This document shows positions 1 through 4,734 of a DNA stretch of 5,479 nucleotides, piece after piece. Position 1 is the first letter of the stretch, and each line of letters starts with the position of its first letter. Under the pieces are notes generated by a model. The model was not told the origin of the DNA and ran no database searches. It worked only from the letters and a program-made list of their open reading frames with translations. The position numbers and the translations under genes were made by a program. Origin of the DNA: Verrucomicrobiia bacterium (GTDB lineage: Bacteria > Verrucomicrobiota > Verrucomicrobiia > Limisphaerales > Palsa-1400); NCBI GenBank assembly GCA_025934545.1, contig JAICXV010000206.1, forward strand, positions 1 to 5,479, given 5' to 3'.

Positions 1-323
1 GTTTTTGGCATACTTACAACCTCGGTTACTTTCCCCGTAAGACCCTGACAACGGTCCAAAATCATCTAAACAGCTCAACTTCGAATCTAAAAATTAGAGG
101 AACCGTTTCGGGCCCGTCCGATATTTTCACTATTGTAGACACATTAGAAGCTCATGCGCCTTACCGTGAAAATGCGCCGAACCCTTTTGCTGCACACGGT
201 CTCGAAGGGGCAAACGTAGTTTGTGCCGACGCGCACTGCGAATTTATTCCGACCAAAAACTGGTACGACCGCTACAGCATGTCTGAAGACGACAGCAGCT
301 CACAGGGCCAGCCATATCCATGA
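1..323 (+). CDS. Pseudopilin-like protein, H-X9-DG type, C-terminal part (5' end outside window)
   Basis: An open frame runs from the window edge (first whole codon at 3) to TGA at 321-323 and gives 106 residues. The tail resembles the C-terminus of the type II secretion pseudopilin-like proteins (PulG-like, DUF1559/H-X9-DG style) that are abundant in Verrucomicrobiota and Planctomycetota. It shows a PSDIFTIVDT stretch (residues 38-47), then NPFAAHGLEGANVVCADAH (60-78), then FIPTKNW. In the usual motif a His is followed nine residues later by Asp-Gly. Here H65 is followed by ten residues and then D76-A77, so the motif is a one-residue-longer, Gly-to-Ala variant. The N-terminal prepilin cleavage and methylation segment that would confirm the family lies upstream of the window. 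The stop overlaps the start of the next gene by four bases (ATGA), which suggests one transcript and coupled translation. The exact role (pilus, secretion or surface structure) cannot be read from this fragment. Confidence 0.75.
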   Translation, partial: FWHTYNLGYFPRKTLTTVQNHLNSSTSNLKIRGTVSGPSDIFTIVDTLEAHAPYRENAPNPFAAHGLEGANVVCADAHCEFIPTKNWYDRYSMSEDDSSSQGQPYP

Positions 324-3037
324 TGGCAATGAGAACAAGTGCCAAAGCGCATATCGGCGCGGCCTTTGGGAAAATGGCATTGGCTATTTTGCTTTTATCC
401 AGCAATTCAGGTCATTCCCAAAATGTCATTGCCTGGGGCGATAATTTTAACAACCAATGCAACGTCGTCCCTGGAATTATTAATCCAGTTGCCGTTGCTG
501 CGGGCGGTTTTCACAGCGTGGTTCTTCAGGAAGATGGTTCTCTCATCGCCTGGGGCAAAAATCGCAATGGCCAAACCAATGTCCCGCCAAGCGCCACCAA
601 TGTTAAAGCCATTGCTGCCGGCCGCGACCACAGTCTTGCTTTACTGAATGATGGCTCGGTCGTCGCCTGGGGACTTAACGCCGATGGACAGACCAATGTG
701 CCCACTGCGGTTTCGAATGTTGTCGCCTTGTCCGCTGGCGCGGCGCACAGCGCCGCCTTGCGCTCTGACGGAACGGTTGTTGCCTGGGGAAACAATAATT
801 ATGGCCAAACGAATGTGCCGGCCAATCTGACCGACGTGATCGCGATCGCATCCGGTTATTATCATAATCTCGCGCTCCGTTCCGACCGCAGCATTATTGC
901 GTGGGGTTCGCAAAACGTACTGCCGCCTTCTGCGACCAACGTCGTCGCCATCGCTGCCGGGTTTGAACACAGTCTCGCATTGAGATCTGACGGCAGCGTT
1001 GTCGCGTGGGGTGATAATACCTACGGCCAATGCGCTGTGCCCGCTTCGGTAACCAACGCGGTTGCCATCTCGGCGGGATGGGGACATAGCACGGCGCAAT
1101 TGTCTGATGGGCACATCGTCGTATGGGGCCTGAATTATCCGGGCATCACAAATGGCCACGCCGGATTCACCACCGTTACTAACGTTCCGGTTGGACTCAG
1201 TAACGTCGGCAGTATTTCCAGCGGTGAAGGTCATGATTTGGCGATAGTCACGTCCGGCGCGCCGTATATTCGTGTGCAGAATCAAATCGTCACGGCTCAT
1301 CTTGGCAGCGATACAATGTTGACGCCACTTTCGGCTGGAGCATATCCGTTACAGTTCCAGTGGTGTCAGGATGGTTCTCTTATTTCCGGCGCAACCAACC
1401 GATGGCTTCAGCTCGCAAATGTGCAAACGACAAATACCGGCGCTTACACGTTGGTTGTCAGCAATGTTGTCGAAACAACGACGAGTGCCGCTATTAATTT
1501 GACGGTGTTGACTTCGCCTTATTTTTTAACACCGCTGCCGGCGCAACATAATGCCGTTGTCGGAACGCCTCTTTGCCTGCCGGCGCCCGCTACAGGCGCG
1601 CAACCTTTAAATTTTCAGTGGCAGTTGAACGGAAATGATTTGGCCGATGGAGGAGGAATCAGCGGAGCTGTTTCATCAACAATTTGTTTTGATCCGACGG
1701 CTTACGAAGATGCCGGCATATTGAATTTAGCAGTAAGCAATTCTTACGCATCATTCACCGGCCTCGTGGCTAATGTGGTCGTCAGCCCGATTGTCACGTG
1801 GGGTGATAATTCAGCGGGGCAACTTTCGATTCCAGCCAATGCAACGAACGCAATTTCCATTGCCTGCGGTGGGGATCACAGCTTGGCCGTGTGCAACGAT
1901 GGCGCTGTCGTCGCCTGGGGTGATAACAGTTTCAATCAAAATACCGTGCCGTCGATGGGCGCGACTGTTTTTGCAGTGGCGGACGGCGAAACACACAGCC
2001 TGGCGCTAAAAACAAACGGAACCGTCGTGGCCTGGGGCGACAACTCATCCGGACAAACCAACGTGCCGGCAATTTCAACTGCCGTCGCGGTCGCAGCCGG
2101 ATCTGGCTTTAGCCAAGCACTTTTGTCGAATGGCCAAATCGTCCAGTGGGGTGTGGGAGCCACTGCGTCGCCCGCCGCCTCCACCGTCATGGCATTATCG
2201 ACCAGAGGAAATAATTCCTTGGCTTTGAGGGCCAACGGCACTTTGGCCCAATGGGGCACACCAACGCTGGTACCGCCGTCCGCAACAAACTTCATCGCTA
2301 TTTGCACTGCCGCCAATGCCAGTCTGGCTTTGCGCGATGACGGGTCTATCATGGCGTGGGGGCTAAATTCCGATGGCCTGACGAATGTTCCCGCCTCTGC
2401 CACGAACATCGTTGCCATTGCAGGAGGTGACGATTACTTCTTGGCTTTGCGCGATGATGGCTCGGTGATCGCGTGGGGAAATACAGATTTTAATCAATGC
2501 CTGGTTCTGCCTTCTGCAACCAATATCCAATCCATCTTCGCCGGCAGCGCGCACAACTTCGCCATCATCGGGAAACCATTCCGGAGATCGGCTGTCGCTG
2601 GTGAAACTGTTGTCTTCACACCCGGACCGCCGACCTTGAGGCTGGCAAATTATCAGTGGCAATTCAATGGAACGAACATCCCGGGTGCGACCAATTCAGC
2701 GCTGGTATTGGAAAACGTTCGCTGGACCGATTCCGGAACCTACCGTGTGATACTCAGCAACGCTGTCGGCTCATTGAAGAGTCCGGTAATGACCCTCAAT
2801 GTTCGTCAGCTGATTTTTAATATTGCTACTACCAACTTTCTGACCACGAATGGCGCTGTCCAGATGCAATTGACCGGCTCCACCGGCGCCAATCCGGTGA
2901 CGATCTTCGCATCCTCCGACCTTGTAAATTGGGAACCCGTTTTTACTAACGCGCCTACAACGGACCCAATTGATTTTACCGACATGCCTCCGACGGGATT
3001 ATCACAAAGATATTACCGCGCCATTGAACAACCTTGA
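320..3037 (+). CDS. Secreted double beta-propeller protein: RCC1-like repeats with Ig-like domains
   Basis: A 905-residue protein, complete in the window. The N-terminus (MMAMRTSAKAHIG...) has basic residues followed by a hydrophobic core, MALAILLLSS (19-28), and a plausible signal peptidase I site after GHS (31-33). Residues 34-312 and 488-750 each contain seven RCC1-like units of about 39 residues, with a core of V-x-A-W-G-D-N-x-x-G-Q-T-N-V-P, then A-I-A-A-G-x-x-H-S-L-A-L-R-x-D-G-S. Tryptophans fall at 39, 78, 117, 156, 195, 230, 269 and at 494, 533, 572, 610, 645, 680, 719. Seven units per set fits a seven-bladed propeller. Two Ig-like domains (about 313-397, W348, Y376; and 398-487, W434) separate the sets. 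A third (about 752-828, W780, DSGTY at 804-808) follows. Residues 829-905, with SSDLVNWEPVF and a final QRYYRAIEQP, resemble a C-terminal module I recall from Verrucomicrobiota secreted proteins. No membrane anchor or catalytic motif is seen, so a binding or structural role outside the cytoplasm is inferred. ATGs at 320, 323 and 329 are all in frame; 320 is chosen for the ATGA overlap with the upstream stop. No good ribosome binding site is visible. Confidence 0.92.
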   Translation: MMAMRTSAKAHIGAAFGKMALAILLLSSNSGHSQNVIAWGDNFNNQCNVVPGIINPVAVAAGGFHSVVLQEDGSLIAWGKNRNGQTNVPPSATNVKAIAAGRDHSLALLNDGSVVAWGLNADGQTNVPTAVSNVVALSAGAAHSAALRSDGTVVAWGNNNYGQTNVPANLTDVIAIASGYYHNLALRSDRSIIAWGSQNVLPPSATNVVAIAAGFEHSLALRSDGSVVAWGDNTYGQCAVPASVTNAVAISAGWGHSTAQLSDGHIVVWGLNYPGITNGHAGFTTVTNVPVGLSNVGSISSGEGHDLAIVTSGAPYIRVQNQIVTAHLGSDTMLTPLSAGAYPLQFQWCQDGSLISGATNRWLQLANVQTTNTGAYTLVVSNVVETTTSAAINLTVLTSPYFLTPLPAQHNAVVGTPLCLPAPATGAQPLNFQWQLNGNDLADGGGISGAVSSTICFDPTAYEDAGILNLAVSNSYASFTGLVANVVVSPIVTWGDNSAGQLSIPANATNAISIACGGDHSLAVCNDGAVVAWGDNSFNQNTVPSMGATVFAVADGETHSLALKTNGTVVAWGDNSSGQTNVPAISTAVAVAAGSGFSQALLSNGQIVQWGVGATASPAASTVMALSTRGNNSLALRANGTLAQWGTPTLVPPSATNFIAICTAANASLALRDDGSIMAWGLNSDGLTNVPASATNIVAIAGGDDYFLALRDDGSVIAWGNTDFNQCLVLPSATNIQSIFAGSAHNFAIIGKPFRRSAVAGETVVFTPGPPTLRLANYQWQFNGTNIPGATNSALVLENVRWTDSGTYRVILSNAVGSLKSPVMTLNVRQLIFNIATTNFLTTNGAVQMQLTGSTGANPVTIFASSDLVNWEPVFTNAPTTDPIDFTDMPPTGLSQRYYRAIEQP
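419..1255 (+). repeat. First RCC1-like array, seven units (about 117 bp each)
   Basis: Coding repeat array spanning residues 34-312 of the secreted protein. The Trp-to-Trp spacing is 39, 39, 39, 39, 35 and 39 residues, giving a 117-bp DNA period. Unit 5 (from W195) is four residues short because it lacks the D-N-x-x-G-Q turn and goes directly from WGSQN to VLPPSATN. Unit 7 (from W269) carries an insertion around residues 273-287 before NVPVGLSNV. The array closes with GHDLAIV (304-310). Confidence 0.9.
1781..2569 (+). repeat. Second RCC1-like array, seven units
   Basis: Coding repeat array spanning residues 488-750. The Trp-to-Trp spacing is 39, 39, 38, 35, 35 and 39 residues. Units 4 and 5 (from W610 and W645) lack the turn segment. 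Neighbouring units can be very similar at DNA level: 2324-2361 and 2441-2478 differ at about 7 of 38 positions and lie exactly 117 bp apart, which points to fairly recent unit duplication or conversion. The array closes with AHNFAII (744-750). Confidence 0.9.
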
Positions 3038-3042
3038 TTGTT

Positions 3043-3087
3043 TGACATGCACGTGCACGGGGGCAGGTGTCACGCAGGCATGCACGG
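3043..3087. repeat. Convergent intergenic gap with TGCACG repeats and small inverted repeats
   Basis: The 52 bp between the two convergent genes contains a perfect 10-bp palindrome, TGCACGTGCA (3048-3057). The octamer CATGCACG occurs at 3046-3053 and 3079-3086. A TGACA/TGTCA pair lies at 3043-3047 and 3068-3072. This could form a terminator-type hairpin for either strand, but no T-tract follows on either side, so an intrinsic terminator is not supported. Confidence 0.35.
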
Positions 3088-3089
3088 CA

Positions 3090-3302
3090 TTAAAATAACG
3101 AAGCGGGCTGTTTCTTTGCGACCGCGCCTGACGATTCGTTTATGACACAGGCACTAAAACCGTCCACGGCGCAGGGCTCCTCTCCCAAACAAGCTGCCCT
3201 CGGATAATTGCTCACGCGATGGCAAGCGGTCGTTCCGCAACTTCTCGGATTGGCGCAACCCACTAGAGCGGCCGCCACAAGAACTAACAATAATGTTCTC
3301 AT
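3090..3302 (-). CDS. Small cysteine-rich lipoprotein
   Basis: A 70-residue protein starting with a textbook lipoprotein signal: MRTLLLVLVAAALVGC, with one Arg, a hydrophobic core and an LVGC lipobox, so Cys16 would be lipidated. The mature part has 55 residues and five more cysteines (22, 27, 38, 44, 52), enough for two disulfides plus one free thiol if exported. It shows no match to a family I recognise. Asn at +3 (C-A-N) gives no inner-membrane Asp+2 signal, so by the E. coli rule it would be sorted to the outer membrane; whether that rule holds in this phylum is uncertain. An in-frame ATG at 3375-3377 would add 25 residues ahead of the signal peptide and is rejected for that reason. No clear ribosome binding site precedes the chosen start. 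It converges on the propeller gene with a 52-bp gap and lies 184 bp downstream of the membrane-protein gene on the same strand. The signal peptide is the main support; expression is unproven. Confidence 0.6.
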   Translation of the reverse strand: MRTLLLVLVAAALVGCANPRSCGTTACHRVSNYPRAACLGEEPCAVDGFSACVINESSGAVAKKQPASLF

Positions 3303-3393
3303 ACGGCGCAACGTAGCGCGTGATTGACAGTTCAAAAACCTGATGGCGGGATGGGCGAACAAAACCGTCCGTCCCATAATGGAAACGCTGGCA

Positions 3394-3406
3394 AAGGTGG
3401 CACCTT
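3394..3406. repeat. 13-bp palindrome AAGGTG-G-CACCTT
   Basis: Six-base perfect arms around one central G, in the 184-bp gap between the two minus-strand genes. It is operator-like in form and lies about 90 bp upstream of the lipoprotein start. The role is unknown. Confidence 0.35.
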
Positions 3407-3415
3407 AACAAATTT

Positions 3416-3450
3416 CGTAGGAGCCGACGTGAGGAGGCTCACTTTTATTT
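3416..3450 (+). repeat. GAGCC/GGCTC hairpin followed by a T-rich run
   Basis: GAGCC at 3421-3425 pairs with GGCTC at 3436-3440 around a 10-base loop, followed by ACTTTTATTT on the + strand. In shape this is a weak intrinsic terminator for + strand transcription, but no + strand gene lies directly upstream. The core (GTAGGAGCCGACGTGAGGAG, 3417-3436) resembles an intergenic element that I recall, without being able to check, as dispersed in Pedosphaera-like genomes. A dispersed repeat is as likely as a terminator. Confidence 0.4.
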
Positions 3451-3486
3451 CTTTCAGGTCAGTTCCAATTACAGAAGCGCGACGTT

Positions 3487-3894
3487 CTATTTTCTTTTAG
3501 TAAACACGTCGTGAGCGCCGTTTTCTCCATCTCTAATGGCGAGGTGCCAAAGCGTTGGGTCCTCATGGTTAGCAACCCAATACAATACGATCCCGCTCCA
3601 CGTGCCTCCATTAAATAGAATGACAGCGTTCGTGCGAACGTCTGCACCTTCTGGTTTTACGTCCTGAAGAATAGCAGGCAACGAAGGCATCTCCGCGCGT
3701 CTTAGTTTTTTGTCTTCGCCATGAGCATCCGCAATTAACTTGTCACACGCCGCCGCAACATTTGCATAATACTGTTGACCGTGTAAGCGGAAGCGGACGT
3801 AGGTGATCAACCATGGATCGAAAATCAGCCTTAGAAGAAGCCAACAACCAAAAAGGATGGCACACCCTTTCAGTATGCGCTTCACCACTTTCAT
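3487..3894 (-). CDS. Membrane-anchored hypothetical protein, 135 residues
   Basis: I do not recognise a named family. The N-terminus, MKVVKRILKG, is basic. A hydrophobic segment follows at about residues 11-30 (CAILFGCWLLLRLIF...), consistent with one N-in membrane helix or an uncleaved signal anchor. The rest is a soluble domain of roughly 100 residues, probably on the outer face of the inner membrane. It contains GQQYYANVAAACDKLIADA (39-57), a Pro-rich linker with LPAILQDVKPEG (72-83), then a compact stretch ending VILFNGGTWSGIVLYW (91-106) and LWHLAIRDGE (115-124). The aromatic and Gly spacing and the clean domain composition argue for a real gene. The frame stays open upstream to an ATG at 4021-4023, but that extension runs through the TGTAACG repeats and has no domain character, so the ATG at 3892-3894, directly before the anchor, is preferred. 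No strong ribosome binding site is visible for either start. It is transcribed divergently from rpsA, across 840 bp. Confidence 0.75.
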   Translation of the reverse strand: MKVVKRILKGCAILFGCWLLLRLIFDPWLITYVRFRLHGQQYYANVAAACDKLIADAHGEDKKLRRAEMPSLPAILQDVKPEGADVRTNAVILFNGGTWSGIVLYWVANHEDPTLWHLAIRDGENGAHDVFTKRK

Positions 3895-3956
3895 CCAAGT
3901 CGACGATGCGGTTTGCTGGAAACTTAGGCAAGGAGGAATCGAAAGCGCCGTATGAG

Positions 3957-4052
3957 TTTTGTAACGGGTAAAAGGACGGTCTGTAACGCCTTTTGTAACG
4001 GCTAAAAGTGACAAAACCCCCAATGTTTACAATGATTGTAACGATGTAACGG
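3957..4052. repeat. Five TGTAACG copies including an 18-bp direct repeat
   Basis: TTTTGTAACGGGTAAAAG (3957-3974) recurs at 3991-4008 with a single mismatch. Further TGTAACG copies begin at 3982, 4037 and 4045, making five in one orientation within about 95 bp. The block lies 60-160 bp upstream of the membrane-protein start and looks like an iteron or regulator-binding cluster, or a dispersed intergenic repeat. No replication gene is nearby, so an origin is not claimed. Confidence 0.6.
4027..4041. promoter_or_regulatory. 15-bp palindrome TTACAATGATTGTAA, operator-like
   Basis: Perfect seven-base arms around a central G. The right arm overlaps the TGTAACG copy at 4037-4043. It sits about 130 bp upstream of the minus-strand membrane-protein gene. 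Its size and symmetry fit a dimeric repressor site, but no regulator gene is present in the window. Confidence 0.4.
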
Positions 4053-4119
4053 CTCCAACCTCCTGGAAGGGTATCCGCACTCACTTCGCGCCCATCGCGT
4101 CCTTCGCCAGACACTCTGC

Positions 4120-4201
4120 GGGACGTTTTTGACCCGTCCCATGGGACGGCTCAAACATGCAAAACAGCAATGTTGACGGCCCTTGGGACGGTGGGACGGG
4201 G
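4120..4201. repeat. GGGACG/CGTCCC cluster with a perfect 16-bp palindrome
   Basis: The palindrome CCGTCCCATGGGACGG occupies 4134-4149. Single GGGACG copies lie at 4120-4125, 4185-4190 and 4193-4198, and further GACGG pentamers begin at 4175 and 4206. The left arm, CCGTCCCAT, also occurs at 3369-3377 in the gap between the two minus-strand genes. It may be a regulator-binding cluster or a repeated intergenic element. Confidence 0.6.
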
Positions 4202-4233
4202 TCCAGACGGGGTGGGGGTGGGGTCTGGTCGGG
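4185..4233 (+). other. G-quadruplex motif enclosed by a CCAGAC/GTCTGG hairpin
   Basis: G-runs of 4, 4, 5 and 4 bases at 4198-4201, 4209-4212, 4214-4218 and 4220-4223 are joined by loops of 7, 1 and 1 bases, a canonical strong quadruplex pattern on the + strand. Two more GGG runs precede it (4185, 4193) and one follows (4231). CCAGAC (4203-4208) can pair with GTCTGG (4223-4228), with the last three G-runs essentially as the loop, so hairpin and quadruplex may be alternatives. It lies about 510 bp upstream of rpsA. Confidence 0.6.
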
Positions 4234-4403
4234 CGTCGAACACCCCGACGTTCACCGCGCCTGACGAACTCAATCGCGGTTGATAGTTTCCGTCGTTGTT
4301 TCAGCCTTTAGCCTTCAGCATTCATACTTTATTTGCGCTTGCCTTCTTGCTGCCGGGGACTACTTTAACGCTGCCTGAATACCGCGTGTGCGGCTATTCG
4401 TAC
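4234..4403. other. Gene-free stretch with a short heptad repeat
   Basis: No credible gene is seen. The only structure noted is three tandem heptads, TTCAGCC-TTTAGCC-TTCAGCA, at 4300-4320. A TTG-initiated frame (4296-4532) crosses the stretch but continues through the downstream hairpins and lacks domain character. Confidence 0.4.
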
Positions 4404-4668
4404 GCCCTGATTTGTTTCAGGGCTGAGGCTGAGAAACGAAAGTTAACGCGTAACCTAACCTTCAACCTCCGTTGCCAGGCAACGTGGTCAGGTAAGGCAA
4501 TGGAGCCCTCGAAGCTCCGTTCGGTAGCGTAGGTTGTTAACCTGCTGTATCGCCGATTGTCAATCGGCTTGCCGACGGAACCTCTAAGCTCCCGCATCAA
4601 AGTAGAAAGATTAGTTCCCGATTGCTGATCGGAAATCCGATTCGGCGGGCGAAAATCGCCCCATGGGG
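4404..4668. repeat. Dense inverted-repeat region, REP-like or structured leader
   Basis: At least ten inverted repeats lie within 265 bp. They are: 4404-4410 with 4417-4423 (GCCCTGA/TCAGGGC); 4467-4476 with 4496-4505 (ten pairs, one G-T); 4471-4483 (GTTGCCAGGCAAC); 4502-4506 with 4514-4518; 4531-4535 with 4539-4543 (AGGTT/AACCT); 4552-4559 with 4561-4568 (GCCGATTG/CAATCGGC); 4565-4568 with 4571-4574; 4618-4622 with 4628-4632; 4637-4645; 4648-4652 with 4656-4660; and 4659-4668 (CCCCATGGGG). CCGATT occurs three times. Several arms are separated by 0-3 bases, which is typical of DNA palindromes in intergenic mosaic repeats rather than of RNA stem-loops. No known riboswitch or RNA family is recognised. 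Confidence 0.6.
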
Positions 4669-4677
4669 ATAGCCAAA

Positions 4678-4688
4678 TATTTATATAG
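4678..4688 (+). promoter_or_regulatory. Possible -10-like AT-rich segment for rpsA
   Basis: The segment TATTTATATAG is the only strongly AT-rich stretch close to rpsA and would give a leader of about 40 bases. No convincing -35 hexamer is seen at the expected distance, so this is a weak call. Confidence 0.25.
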
Positions 4689-4718
4689 CGCTGTCCGTCC
4701 GAAACCGAACCGAGCCGT

Positions 4719-4726
4719 AGGTGATC
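4719..4726 (+). promoter_or_regulatory. Ribosome binding site of rpsA
   Basis: AGGTGATC matches eight consecutive bases of the Shine-Dalgarno consensus AGGAGGTGATCC and lies eight bases before ATG 4735. It favours that start over the in-frame ATG at 4744, which would leave a 17-base spacing. Confidence 0.65.
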
Positions 4727-4734
4727 AACTTATT

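Noticed and set aside
526..1300. Long minus-strand open frames opposite the propeller gene
   Set aside because: They mirror the 117-bp periodic repeats of the coding strand (recurring PQATTVPS- or SPGDNRA-like strings) and have no independent domain or start signal.
1936..2662. Minus-strand open frames opposite the second array
   Set aside because: They show the same repeat-shadow pattern; the + strand frame has clear protein domains over this whole span.
3038..3089. Intrinsic terminator between the convergent genes
   Set aside because: Small palindromes exist, but there is no stable stem with a T-tract on either strand.
3154..3411. 85-residue minus-strand frame overlapping the lipoprotein gene
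   Set aside because: It lacks a signal or domain, whereas the competing frame has a perfect lipobox.
3895..4023. N-terminal extension of the membrane protein to ATG 4021-4023
   Set aside because: It would place 43 residues of low-complexity sequence, encoded by the TGTAACG repeats, ahead of a normal signal anchor.
3743..4114. 123-residue minus-strand frame
   Set aside because: It overlaps the membrane-protein gene in another frame and runs through the repeats; no recognisable features.
4466..4530. Possible signal recognition particle RNA because of GGTCAGG
   Set aside because: The conserved GGAAGGAAGCAGCC-type core that should follow is absent.
4296..4532. 78-residue + frame starting with TTG and a hydrophobic stretch
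   Set aside because: There is no ribosome binding site, it has a weak start codon, and it reads through several inverted repeats.
3799..4729. 13-bp exact match GTAGGTGATCAAC at 3799-3811 and 4717-4729
   Set aside because: One copy is inside a coding region and the other is the rpsA ribosome binding site; a single 13-base match is not surprising in 5.5 kb.
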